Source: Alphaproteobacteria bacterium (lineage in GTDB: Bacteria > Pseudomonadota > Alphaproteobacteria > RF32 > CAG-239). Taken from it: a DNA stretch of 6,424 nt. The DNA lies in the NCBI GenBank assembly GCA_017958895.1, contig JAGDBT010000016.1:1-6424 (forward strand). Direction: 5' to 3'. Shown piece by piece: positions 1 through 6,424 of the stretch (its first letter is position 1; every line of letters starts with the position of its first letter). A program made the position numbers and the translations under genes. A model generated the notes under the pieces. The model worked only from the letters and a program-made list of their open reading frames with translations, made no database searches and was not told the DNA's origin.

Positions 1-1783
1 CCGAATAACATTCGTTCATCTCGCAAAAACGAGCGGCATTCCATAATTTTGTAGCAAAATTACGATACCCTTGAATACGCGAATCGGAAAGATTTATATC
101 TCGTCCTTGTGTTTCCGACGAGGCCATGAAAAAGCGCAGAGCATCGGCCCCGTATTTTTCAATGGTTTCCATCGGGTCAACCGTATTGCCTTTTGACTTA
201 CTCATTTTACGTCCCTGTTCGTCACGAACCAAACCGTGAATATAGCATTTTTCAAACGGCACGCGTTTCATCATATACATACTCATCATCATCATTCTGG
301 CAACCCAGAAGAAGATAATATCAAACCCCGTAACCAAAACGCTGGTCGGATAAAAGGTTTTTAAGTAATCGGTTTGTTCCGGCCAACCCAAAGTAGAAAA
401 GGCCCACAAGCCTGATGAAAACCATGTATCCAACACATCGGTCTCGCGGCGCAATTCAACGTGCTTGCCATAATATTTATCGGCCGCCGTTTGCGCTTCT
501 TCTTCATTTTCTTCACAGAAAACATGTTCGTCCGGACCATACCAAATCGGCATTTGGTGTCCCCACCACAACTGGCGGGAAATACACCACGGCTGAATAT
601 TATTCATCCATTCAAAATAAACTTTTTCATAACTTGCCGGAACAAATTTCATCTCTCCGTCACGAACCACCCTTTTGGCTTCCACCGCCAATTTAGGGGC
701 ATCAACAAACCATTGATCCGTCATATACGGCTCAATAACCACGCCGCTGCGGTCACCGTAAGGAATTACCATCGGATGGTCTTCAATCTTTTCCATCAAT
801 CCGAGTTCTTCAAGTTTTTCTATGGTTTTTACTCTGGCTTCCTGAGTCGTCATACCGGCAAAAGGTGTATTTTCGTTCAACGTTCCGTTCGAATTTAAAA
901 TATTTACGAGCGGCAAATCATGACGTTTTCCGACTTCAAAGTCATTAAAATCGTGAGCCGGAGTAATTTTAACCGCTCCGGTCCCCTTTTCCGGATCGGC
1001 ATGCTCATCACCGATAATCGGTATCACCTTGTTTATTATCGGCAAGATACAATTTTTACCGATTAAATGTGCCAACTTCGGATTATCTTTGGAAACGGCA
1101 ACTGCCGTATCACCGAACATGGTTTCCGGTCTGGTGGTGGCAATATGTATAAATTCGTTAGGATTTTCCTCCAACGGATATTTATAATAATACATTTTGC
1201 CCACGGTTTCCTTTTGAACAACTTCCAAATCGGAAACGGCGGTTTCCAAAGACGGATCCCAGTTTACCAGCTTTTTGGCTTTATAAATCAAACCGTCTTT
1301 ATATAACGAAACAAAAATTTTGCGTACGGCACGAGAAAGCCCTTCATCCATGGTGAATCTTTCGCGCGACCAATCACATGAAGCCCCTAAACGGCGCAGT
1401 TGTTTACAAATCGTACCACCGGATTTTTTCTTCCATTCCCAAACTGTTTCAATAAATTTTTCTCGTCCCAAGTCATGGCGGGTTAAGCCTTCTTTGGCCA
1501 GATTGCGCTCAACCACCATCTGGGTTGCTATGCCGGCATGGTCGGTTCCCGGTTGCCATAAAACCTTTTTGCCCAACATACGATTGTAACGAATTAAAAT
1601 ATCCTGCAAGGTATTATCCAGGGCATGTCCCATATGCAGAACCCCGGTAACATTCGGCGGCGGAATCACAATGGAAAAGGCCTCTTTGTCTGAACGCATA
1701 TCAGGCTTAAAATAACCGTTATTTTCCCAAATTTCATAAATTTTTTCTTCAAAATCCTGCGGATTATAATTTTTTTCTAACAT
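1..1783 (-). CDS. valS: Valyl-tRNA synthetase, N-terminal about 594 residues; 3' end lies outside the window
   Basis: Cytoplasmic class Ia enzyme that attaches valine to tRNA-Val using ATP and hydrolyses mischarged threonine. Translating the minus strand from the ATG at 1783 gives an open frame to the window edge. Visible landmarks are the first signature PPPNVTGVLHMGHAL, with HMGH at residues 50-53; the CP1 editing domain with TTRPETMFGD (about 216-225) and GTGAVKITPAHD (267-278); the ISRQLWWGHQMPIWY and DVLDTWFSSG segments of the returning Rossmann fold (about 400-460); and the KMSKS loop GRKMSKSKGN, with KMSKS at 526-530. FATKLWNAARF near the edge marks the start of the anticodon-binding domain. 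Family members run about 880-950 residues, so roughly 300 residues (rest of the anticodon domain and the C-terminal coiled coil) are missing only because the window ends. A weak GGGA precedes the start. The gene lies 65 bp downstream of the PopZ-like gene with no terminator between, so co-transcription is likely. No T-box or other leader is visible. Confidence 0.97.
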   Translation of the reverse strand, partial: MLEKNYNPQDFEEKIYEIWENNGYFKPDMRSDKEAFSIVIPPPNVTGVLHMGHALDNTLQDILIRYNRMLGKKVLWQPGTDHAGIATQMVVERNLAKEGLTRHDLGREKFIETVWEWKKKSGGTICKQLRRLGASCDWSRERFTMDEGLSRAVRKIFVSLYKDGLIYKAKKLVNWDPSLETAVSDLEVVQKETVGKMYYYKYPLEENPNEFIHIATTRPETMFGDTAVAVSKDNPKLAHLIGKNCILPIINKVIPIIGDEHADPEKGTGAVKITPAHDFNDFEVGKRHDLPLVNILNSNGTLNENTPFAGMTTQEARVKTIEKLEELGLMEKIEDHPMVIPYGDRSGVVIEPYMTDQWFVDAPKLAVEAKRVVRDGEMKFVPASYEKVYFEWMNNIQPWCISRQLWWGHQMPIWYGPDEHVFCEENEEEAQTAADKYYGKHVELRRETDVLDTWFSSGLWAFSTLGWPEQTDYLKTFYPTSVLVTGFDIIFFWVARMMMMSMYMMKRVPFEKCYIHGLVRDEQGRKMSKSKGNTVDPMETIEKYGADALRFFMASSETQGRDINLSDSRIQGYRNFATKLWNAARFCEMNECYS

Positions 1784-1848
1784 TTTTATTTCCCATTATT
1801 TAAAATTGTTGCACGTTTTTATACAGATAAAAGAGGAAGAAAAGTCCC

Positions 1849-2139
1849 TTAGACCGCATTATCTTCCTTTACGCGCACTCGGACAACCCCTTTTGATTGG
1901 CGATTTTTAAAATAGTTGCGATATTTTTTCATTATCTTTTTTGCCACATCATCAAAATTCCACATTCCGGAACTATAAGGTATATCCTCACGATTTACAA
2001 GCATATTTTTAGAAAGCGTAACTACTTCATCATCAGTGTTGAAAAACGAGTTAAAATAAGCCTTACGTTCCTTTTCCAGAACGGCTTCTCTGATTGATTG
2101 CAAAATATCGTCCATAGACGGTTCTTCAAGTTCTTCCAT
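1849..2139 (-). CDS. Short PopZ/DUF2497-like protein (96 aa)
   Basis: Probably a member of the PopZ/DUF2497 family, the alphaproteobacterial polar organising proteins that self-assemble at cell poles and bind partners such as ParB. The call rests on the N-terminus: EEPSMDDILQSIRE (residues 5-18) matches the family's hallmark EPSMEEILASIRRII-type helix, which in PopZ contacts client proteins. The stretch DDEVVTLSKNML (36-47) resembles the short acidic segment followed by a 'DLT'-like strand seen in the family. Position between a tolC-like gene and valS supports it, because that order is typical of Alphaproteobacteria. It is odd in being short (Caulobacter PopZ is about 177 aa), in lacking a proline/acid-rich linker, and in ending in a basic tail (KKIMKKYRNYFKNRQSK, 67-83) instead of the usual LRPMLKEWLD-type oligomerisation region. 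The ATG at 2139 is chosen because it keeps the residues before EPSM. An in-frame ATG at residue 9 would cut the motif. Function is inferred. Confidence 0.8.
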   Translation of the reverse strand: MEELEEPSMDDILQSIREAVLEKERKAYFNSFFNTDDEVVTLSKNMLVNREDIPYSSGMWNFDDVAKKIMKKYRNYFKNRQSKGVVRVRVKEDNAV

Positions 2140-2142
2140 AAA

Positions 2143-2177
2143 ATTATGCCCTGAAATTAAATGTCTCAGGGCATAAT
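2143..2177 (-). promoter_or_regulatory. 12-bp perfect inverted repeat covering the ribosome binding site of the PopZ-like gene
   Basis: The arms ATTATGCCCTGA (2143-2154) and TCAGGGCATAAT (2166-2177) are exact reverse complements separated by 11 bases. In the minus-strand transcript this would form a 12-bp stem that ends three bases before the ATG of the PopZ-like gene. The only Shine-Dalgarno-like run for that gene, AGGG at 2152-2149 with a 9-base spacer, is inside the second arm and would be paired. The hairpin starts 29 bases past the tolC-like stop. Only three T residues follow it, so it is a poor classic intrinsic terminator. It could limit translation, act as a transcript-end or processing hairpin for the upstream gene, or be a DNA operator. 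The symmetry is directly visible; the role is inference. Confidence 0.7.
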
Positions 2178-2206
2178 AGCAAAACTTGTTTTAATTATCA
2201 ATACGT

Positions 2207-3565
2207 TTATTCATCTATTGACAATGTCAACCATTTGCCTTTGGTATTTTCATAATTTTTTTCCGCATCATAATGCTTAACATCCAAATTCAGCTTTTCT
2301 GCCGTCAAATTACCCATAGAACTTAACAACTGCAAGCCTGAAACATAATAGTCATGACGCGCTTTAACTTCATTAACCTGCGAAGCTAATAAGGTTTGAT
2401 ATGCATTCAAAACATCCAAAACCGTACGATTTCCCAAAGCTTCTTCTTTTTGCGTACCCTCCAAAGCAATAGATGAAGCTTTTACCTGTTCTTTAATAGA
2501 AGAAATACTGGATTTACTGGCCTGCATCATTTCCCAGCTGGCCGTAACTCCGGAAACAACCGCCCGCTCGGCTTCCTGTAAAGCCTCTTGTGCGGCCCAA
2601 CGTTGATATTTGCTTTTACGAATATTAGCTCTGGTAGCACCGCCGGCATATAACGGCATAGTCATGTTAACCGTATATTCCGTAGCATTGGTTGACGGAT
2701 TCTTCATCACATGCGAAGATACCGTTCTCTTTCCTGAAGCAGCCGTAAAACCGACCTCCGGCAAAAGAGCTCCCTCCTGACTTTTAACATTATACTCCGC
2801 CGCCCGCAATGCCTTTTGCGCCGCAGAATATACATAGTTATTTTCTTTGGCATAATTCAAAGCCGAGTCAAAATCAGACGGAAATCTTTCTTGCAGATTT
2901 TCCGGAAAAACCACATTTTCAGGGTTTTTACCGATAATGCGCAAATAACTGTCTTTGGAAATTGCCAAATTACCTTCTGCCGAAACCAAATCGGCTTGAG
3001 CTTGCGCATAACTGGCTCTTGATTGTGCCACGTCCGTGCGAGTAACTTCTCCCACATTATAACGAGCCATTGTTTCATCAAGCTGTTTTTTGAGCAGTTG
3101 TTCGTTATTCTTCTGCAACTTTACAATCGCCTCATCACGTACCACATCCAGATATGCCGTTGAAGCATCAAGCAACACGCTTTGTTCAACCGCATTCAAA
3201 TTCTCTAATTCGGCTTTGGCACTATTATCAGCGGCTTTTACGGCATTATAGGTCTGAAATCCGCTGAATAATGACTGCTTTACGACTCCGTTATAACCGC
3301 GGCTGAAATGGTCATGTCTTTTTTGCCAGGTCGTACGACTGTGTGTATCGCTGTAATCGGCACTGACTGCCACGGTCGGTCTGAAACCGGAACGGGCCAA
3401 AGCGGCATTTTCGTTAGCCACTCCGCTGCTTGCTCTTTCACCATGCAATGTAGGATTGGTATTATAGGCCTCACTCATGGCTTCAAAAATCGTATCGGCA
3501 TTGGCTGACGAATTTATCGTCGCACTTAACAATGCCGACAATAAAAATGTTTTTGCAACTTTCAT
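2207..3565 (-). CDS. tolC: TolC-family outer membrane channel protein (type I secretion/efflux)
   Basis: Outer membrane component of a tripartite export system. Three copies form a beta-barrel pore with a long periplasmic alpha-helical tunnel that docks with an inner-membrane transporter and adaptor. The 452-residue length is normal. Residues 1-23 form a signal peptide (K at 2 and 5, hydrophobic core, SSANA before D24). Two OEP repeats follow, about 25-215 and 240-430. The first carries YNTNPTL (34-40) and YNVGEVTRTDVAQSRA (169-184). The second carries PLYAGGATRANIRKSKYQ (304-321) and the mirrored LGNRTVLDVLNAYQTLLASQ (377-396). These match the type I secretion TolC subfamily. The ATG at 3565 gives an intact signal peptide and has AGAG seven bases or so upstream. 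No ABC/RND transporter or membrane fusion protein is adjacent, so the substrate cannot be read from context. It is the first gene of the leftward cluster, with the PopZ-like gene and valS downstream. Confidence 0.95.
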   Translation of the reverse strand: MKVAKTFLLSALLSATINSSANADTIFEAMSEAYNTNPTLHGERASSGVANENAALARSGFRPTVAVSADYSDTHSRTTWQKRHDHFSRGYNGVVKQSLFSGFQTYNAVKAADNSAKAELENLNAVEQSVLLDASTAYLDVVRDEAIVKLQKNNEQLLKKQLDETMARYNVGEVTRTDVAQSRASYAQAQADLVSAEGNLAISKDSYLRIIGKNPENVVFPENLQERFPSDFDSALNYAKENNYVYSAAQKALRAAEYNVKSQEGALLPEVGFTAASGKRTVSSHVMKNPSTNATEYTVNMTMPLYAGGATRANIRKSKYQRWAAQEALQEAERAVVSGVTASWEMMQASKSSISSIKEQVKASSIALEGTQKEEALGNRTVLDVLNAYQTLLASQVNEVKARHDYYVSGLQLLSSMGNLTAEKLNLDVKHYDAEKNYENTKGKWLTLSIDE

Positions 3566-3660
3566 TGTTTACTCTTTCTGTTACTAAAACCCTATTCTCC
3601 TTATAATTCCTTTTTTCTTAAAAATGACTTAAAAAAATTCGGATAACCTGTAAACATCTC

Positions 3661-3710
3661 TTCAATTAATTCAGAAGACTGTTATATTGTTAAATAAATT
3701 TCAATTAATT
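3661..3710. repeat. 11-bp direct repeat TTCAATTAATT, two copies
   Basis: TTCAATTAATT occurs at 3661-3671 and again at 3700-3710, 39 bp apart start to start, on either side of the best -10-like hexamer of glgP. It could be a paired regulator site, but the unit is pure low-complexity AT apart from one C, so chance recurrence in such DNA is quite possible. Confidence 0.35.
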
Positions 3711-3739
3711 TTATCATATCTTTAAGCTGACACGCTAAC

Positions 3740-3748
3740 GGGAGAAAG
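3740..3748 (+). promoter_or_regulatory. Ribosome binding site that fixes the GTG start of glgP
   Basis: GGGAGAAAG contains GGAG (3741-3744), seven bases before the GTG at 3752. This is the best Shine-Dalgarno match in the window. The next in-frame ATG, at residue 11, has no comparable site, so the GTG start is preferred. Confidence 0.8.
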
Positions 3749-3751
3749 ACA

Positions 3752-6214
3752 GTGAACGAAAACAAAAATGCCCTTAATGAAATGGACCAGGCTCGTTTAA
3801 AATTAAATATTGAGCACTACATCAAGTATTTCATTGGTAAAAGAACCTGCGAGATAACCAAAGAAGAGGCCTTTACCGTAATAGCTTTGGCCGTTCGTGA
3901 ATTTGCCATGGATAAAATGTATGAAACCATAGCTCGCTATAACAAAGTCGGCTCAAAGAGAATCTATTATCTGTCCATCGAATACTTAATCGGACGTTCT
4001 TTGGAAAACAATCTCTACAATCTCGGCTTATACGACACCTTACGCGATATCAAAATTGAAGGTTTTCCGGACATCTCTTTACAAGATATTTTTGATGCCG
4101 AATATGACCCGGCATTGGGTAACGGCGGCTTGGGACGATTGGCTGCCGATTATTTGGATTCCATGGCTTCTTTGGGAATTCCGGGATTCGGATACGGAAT
4201 TAACTATCAATTCGGTTTGTTCAAACAAAAATTCGAAAACGGTTATCAGGTAGAACAGGCCGACAGTTGGTTGGAAGAAAATTCTCCTTGGCAGTTTGCC
4301 CGTTACGACCGTACCGTAAGCATTCCTATCGGCGGACATGTCGAAATGTACACCAAGCCGAACGGCAAAACCGGCTATATTTGGGCCGATACACATCGTT
4401 TATATGGCGTTCCTTACGATTTTCCGATTGTAGGTTTTGACGGAAAATCCGTAAACTATTTGCGCCTTTTCTCAGCCAAAACCGATGAACAATTAGACTT
4501 GAATGTCTTCAATAACGGCGGTTATATGGAAGCCGTGCGAGATAAAATTCAAACCGAAACCATTTCAAAAGTTTTGTATCCTTCCGACAATGTTATTTCG
4601 GGAAAAGAGTTGCGCTTGACACAACAATATTTCTTTGTTTCCTGTGCCATTCAGGATATCATCCGGCGCTTTATGGAAAAAAGCAATGATTTCAGCAAAC
4701 TTCCAGACTATGTTTGCATTCAGCTTAATGATACCCATCCGGCACTTGCCATTGCCGAAATGATGCGTCAGCTTTTGGATGTTTATAATCAGGAATGGGA
4801 CGAATCTTGGGATATTGTTACCAAAGTTTTTGCTTATACAAACCATACTTTGTTGCCTGAAGCTTTGGAAAAATGGAGCAGCAAAATCATCGGTCGCATT
4901 CTGCCGCGGCATTTGCAGATTATTTATGAAATCAATCGTCGCTTTATGGAATTTGCCCGCAGTAAATTCGGTGATGATACCTATAAACTGGGAAAAGTAG
5001 CGATTGTTGACGGCGAAGGCGACAGCCAGGTTATTCGTATGGCTAACCTTTCCATTGTCGGCTCTTTCTCCGTTAACGGTGTTGCAAAATTGCACTCCGA
5101 ACTGGTTAAAAAAACCTTGGTTCCGGAATTTTATGAGCTTTGGCCGGAAAAATTTACCAACGTAACCAATGGCATTACACCTCGTCGTTGGCTTGTTCAT
5201 GCTAACCATCTGCTTTGCGATTTGATTTGCGATAAAATCGGAAAAGACTGGATTGTAAATCTTGATAAACTCAGAGATTTGGAACCTTTGGCAACCGATA
5301 AAACTTTTGCAAAAAATTTCATGGATATAAAAAAGCAAAACAAAAAACGGTTGGTGCGCAATGTTTATAAAGCAACCCATATTATGATTGATCCGAAAAG
5401 CATGTACATTGTTCATGCCAAACGAATCCATGAATATAAGCGCCAACTCATGACTATTTTACAGGTCGTCGGCGATTATCTTGCCATCATTAACGACCGA
5501 AAACACCCGCTTACCCCGAAAACTTATATCTTCGCCGGCAAAGCCGCACCTTCGTACACTTTTGCAAAACTCATTATTAAACTCATTAATAATGTGGCAA
5601 AAGTCATAAACGAAGACGACCGTGCAAACGAATATTTGAAAGTTGTCTTTATTCCTGACTACAAAGTTTCGGTGGCGGAATATCTTATACCGGCAGCCGA
5701 TATAAGTTGTCAGGTATCAACGGCCGGCTTTGAAGCCTCCGGCACCAGTAATATGAAGTTTGCCTTAAACGGTGCCTTAACCGTCGGCACTTATGACGGT
5801 GCAAATATTGAAATAAGAGAAGCTGTCGGCGCCGATAATTTTTATTTATTCGGTCTTACCGAAAATGAAATACGTCAAAAACGTTTGAGTTATAATCCTC
5901 GGGAAATTTATGAAAAGTCGGAATATATCAAACGTATCCTGAATGCAGTCAATTCAACAATGTTTGCCGACAGCAATTACCCTCAGCAGTTCAGTCCGAT
6001 TGTTGATTCTCTTTTAAACAGCGATTATTACTTTATTCTGGCTGATTTAGAGGCCTTCAATGATGCCATTCACAAAGCCGAAAAAGATTATACAAATGCA
6101 GAATTGTGGGCAAAAAAAGCCATATTGAATGTTGCCAGAATCGGCAATTTCTCAAGTGACCGTTCCATTATGGAATATGCAAAAAAGATTTGGCACATCA
6201 AACCGGTTGATTAA
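3752..6214 (+). CDS. glgP: Glycogen/alpha-glucan phosphorylase (GT35, PLP-dependent)
   Basis: Cytoplasmic enzyme that removes glucose units from alpha-1,4-glucan ends using phosphate and releases glucose-1-phosphate. The 820 residues match the usual 800-850 and the protein looks complete. Family blocks in order are KRIYYLSIEYLIGRSL (69-84), GNGGLGRL (123-130), IQLNDTHPALAIAEMMRQ (323-340), AYTNHTLLPEALEKW (361-375, with the active-site-type His at 365), TNVTNGITPRRWL (469-481), KRIHEYKRQ (557-565, with the phosphate-contacting Arg and Lys), FAGKAAPSY (594-602) and the PLP signature EASGTSNMKFALNGALTVGT, whose Lys669 should carry pyridoxal phosphate. The N-terminus has no RKQIS-type phosphorylation site of the animal enzymes, so that control is probably absent. 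The family includes maltodextrin phosphorylases, and substrate preference cannot be decided from sequence alone. It starts with GTG behind a strong ribosome binding site, is transcribed alone, and has no glgA, glgB, glgC or malQ beside it in this window. Confidence 0.97.
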   Translation: MNENKNALNEMDQARLKLNIEHYIKYFIGKRTCEITKEEAFTVIALAVREFAMDKMYETIARYNKVGSKRIYYLSIEYLIGRSLENNLYNLGLYDTLRDIKIEGFPDISLQDIFDAEYDPALGNGGLGRLAADYLDSMASLGIPGFGYGINYQFGLFKQKFENGYQVEQADSWLEENSPWQFARYDRTVSIPIGGHVEMYTKPNGKTGYIWADTHRLYGVPYDFPIVGFDGKSVNYLRLFSAKTDEQLDLNVFNNGGYMEAVRDKIQTETISKVLYPSDNVISGKELRLTQQYFFVSCAIQDIIRRFMEKSNDFSKLPDYVCIQLNDTHPALAIAEMMRQLLDVYNQEWDESWDIVTKVFAYTNHTLLPEALEKWSSKIIGRILPRHLQIIYEINRRFMEFARSKFGDDTYKLGKVAIVDGEGDSQVIRMANLSIVGSFSVNGVAKLHSELVKKTLVPEFYELWPEKFTNVTNGITPRRWLVHANHLLCDLICDKIGKDWIVNLDKLRDLEPLATDKTFAKNFMDIKKQNKKRLVRNVYKATHIMIDPKSMYIVHAKRIHEYKRQLMTILQVVGDYLAIINDRKHPLTPKTYIFAGKAAPSYTFAKLIIKLINNVAKVINEDDRANEYLKVVFIPDYKVSVAEYLIPAADISCQVSTAGFEASGTSNMKFALNGALTVGTYDGANIEIREAVGADNFYLFGLTENEIRQKRLSYNPREIYEKSEYIKRILNAVNSTMFADSNYPQQFSPIVDSLLNSDYYFILADLEAFNDAIHKAEKDYTNAELWAKKAILNVARIGNFSSDRSIMEYAKKIWHIKPVD

Positions 6215-6227
6215 AGAAAAAAAACAC

Positions 6228-6262
6228 AAAAAAACTCCGACTGGGAAGTCGGAGATTTTTTT
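6228..6262. terminator. Bidirectional intrinsic terminator between glgP and the rRNA operon
   Basis: CTCCGACT (6235-6242) pairs perfectly with AGTCGGAG (6247-6254) around a GGGA loop. On the plus strand the stem is followed by one A and seven T (6256-6262). On the minus strand it is followed directly by seven T (complement of A7 at 6228-6234). It begins about 14 bases after the glgP stop, and its other edge lies about 40 bases beyond the 3' end of the 5S gene, so it suits both convergent transcripts. Confidence 0.93.
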
Positions 6263-6302
6263 GATTAACAATAAAACAATAACCAAGGAGTAGTAATCAG
6301 AA

Positions 6303-6420
6303 GAACTGGCAGCTACCGACTCTCCCGTGTCTTAAGACAAAGTACCATAGGCGATGAGAGGTTTAACGTCCGAGTTCGGAATGGTATCGGGTGGGACACT
6401 CTCGCTATTACCACCAGTTC
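6303..6420 (-). rRNA. rrf: 5S ribosomal RNA
   Basis: Structural RNA of the large ribosomal subunit. Reading the minus strand, the sequence shows the conserved 5S core: GTGTCCCACCCGATACCATT, CCGAACTCGGACGTTAAACC, then ATCGCCTATGGTACT and GGGAGAGTCGGTAGCTGCCAG. The terminal helix is formed by GAACTGG (complement of 6414-6420) and CCAGTTC (complement of 6303-6309), giving about 118 nt, a normal size. The exact ends may differ by a few bases. It is presumably the last gene of a 16S-23S-5S operon entering from the right edge. No tRNA follows it before the terminator at 6228-6262. Confidence 0.95.
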
Positions 6421-6424
6421 ATCA

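Larger units (their letters stand above)
3566..3751. promoter_or_regulatory. Divergent intergenic region with the promoters of the tolC-like gene and glgP
   Basis: This 186-bp AT-rich stretch separates two divergently transcribed genes and must hold at least one promoter for each. On the minus strand TTTACA (3654-3649) is a fair -35 match, but the sequence 17 bases on (TAAGTC) is a weak -10. TATAAG (3605-3600) is an alternative -10 with a poor -35. On the plus strand TATATT (3683-3688) is the clearest -10-like hexamer, with TTCAAT (3661-3666) 16 bases upstream as a weak -35. TTGTTA (3687-3692) followed by TATCAT (3712-3717) is a second, badly spaced option. The location is firm; the individual hexamers are guesses in an AT-rich background. 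No open frame or RNA gene was seen here. Confidence 0.5.

Noticed and set aside
461..898. A 145-codon plus-strand open frame
   Set aside because: It is antisense to the conserved ValS catalytic region, and the translation is rich in Phe, Ile and Arg as expected from a shadow frame.
1784..1848. Possible terminator or leader between the PopZ-like gene and valS
   Set aside because: I found no stem followed by a T run and no T-box-like elements in these 65 bases. Simple read-through is the better reading.
4565..5446. A 293-codon open frame on the minus strand inside glgP
   Set aside because: It lies wholly antisense to a clearly conserved glycogen phosphorylase, its translation shows no recognisable family or sensible domain pattern, and no ribosome binding site or promoter context favours it.
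3752..6214. Ser in place of Gly in the PLP signature (EASGTSNMK against EASGTGNMK) as a possible active-site anomaly
   Set aside because: The TSN version also occurs in well-studied phosphorylases, such as those of yeast and plants as I recall, so it is a normal family variant.
6285..6302. AAGGAG followed by TAGTAATC, which looks like a ribosome binding site on the plus strand
   Set aside because: No start codon with an open frame follows. The sequence runs directly into the antisense of the 5S gene, so it is part of the 5S trailer.

Overview
The window is ordinary chromosomal DNA from a low-to-moderate GC (about 40% by eye) Gram-negative bacterium, most likely an alphaproteobacterium. The evidence is the gene order tolC-like, short PopZ/DUF2497-like, valS on one strand, which as far as I recall is characteristic of Alphaproteobacteria, together with the PopZ-type N-terminal motif EEPSMDDILQSIRE. 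The AT-rich composition suits a host-associated or gut alphaproteobacterial lineage, but this is inference and I cannot name a genus.

Layout: the left half (1-3565) is a minus-strand cluster read right to left. It holds a TolC-family outer membrane channel protein (2207-3565), a 96-residue PopZ/DUF2497-like protein (1849-2139), and valyl-tRNA synthetase (1-1783), whose 3' end is cut off by the window edge. A perfect 12-bp inverted repeat (2143-2177) lies between the tolC-like and PopZ-like genes, directly in front of the latter's start codon. A 186-bp divergent intergenic region (3566-3751) separates this cluster from a plus-strand glycogen phosphorylase gene, glgP (3752-6214), which starts with GTG. 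A strong hairpin flanked by an A7 tract and a T7 tract (6228-6262) follows glgP. It can terminate glgP on the plus strand and also the rRNA operon that converges on it from the right, of which only the 5S rRNA gene (6303-6420, minus strand) is in the window.

How the genes relate: valS is translation, the PopZ-like protein is probably a cell-pole or chromosome-organising factor, the TolC-like protein is the outer membrane exit duct for a type I secretion or efflux system whose inner-membrane partners are not here, and GlgP mobilises glucose-1-phosphate from glycogen. They are not one pathway. The first three are held together by conserved gene order. I found no mobile element, CRISPR array, phage gene or plausible new multi-gene system. 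The points most worth a second look are the shortened PopZ-like protein and the hairpin that covers its ribosome binding site.
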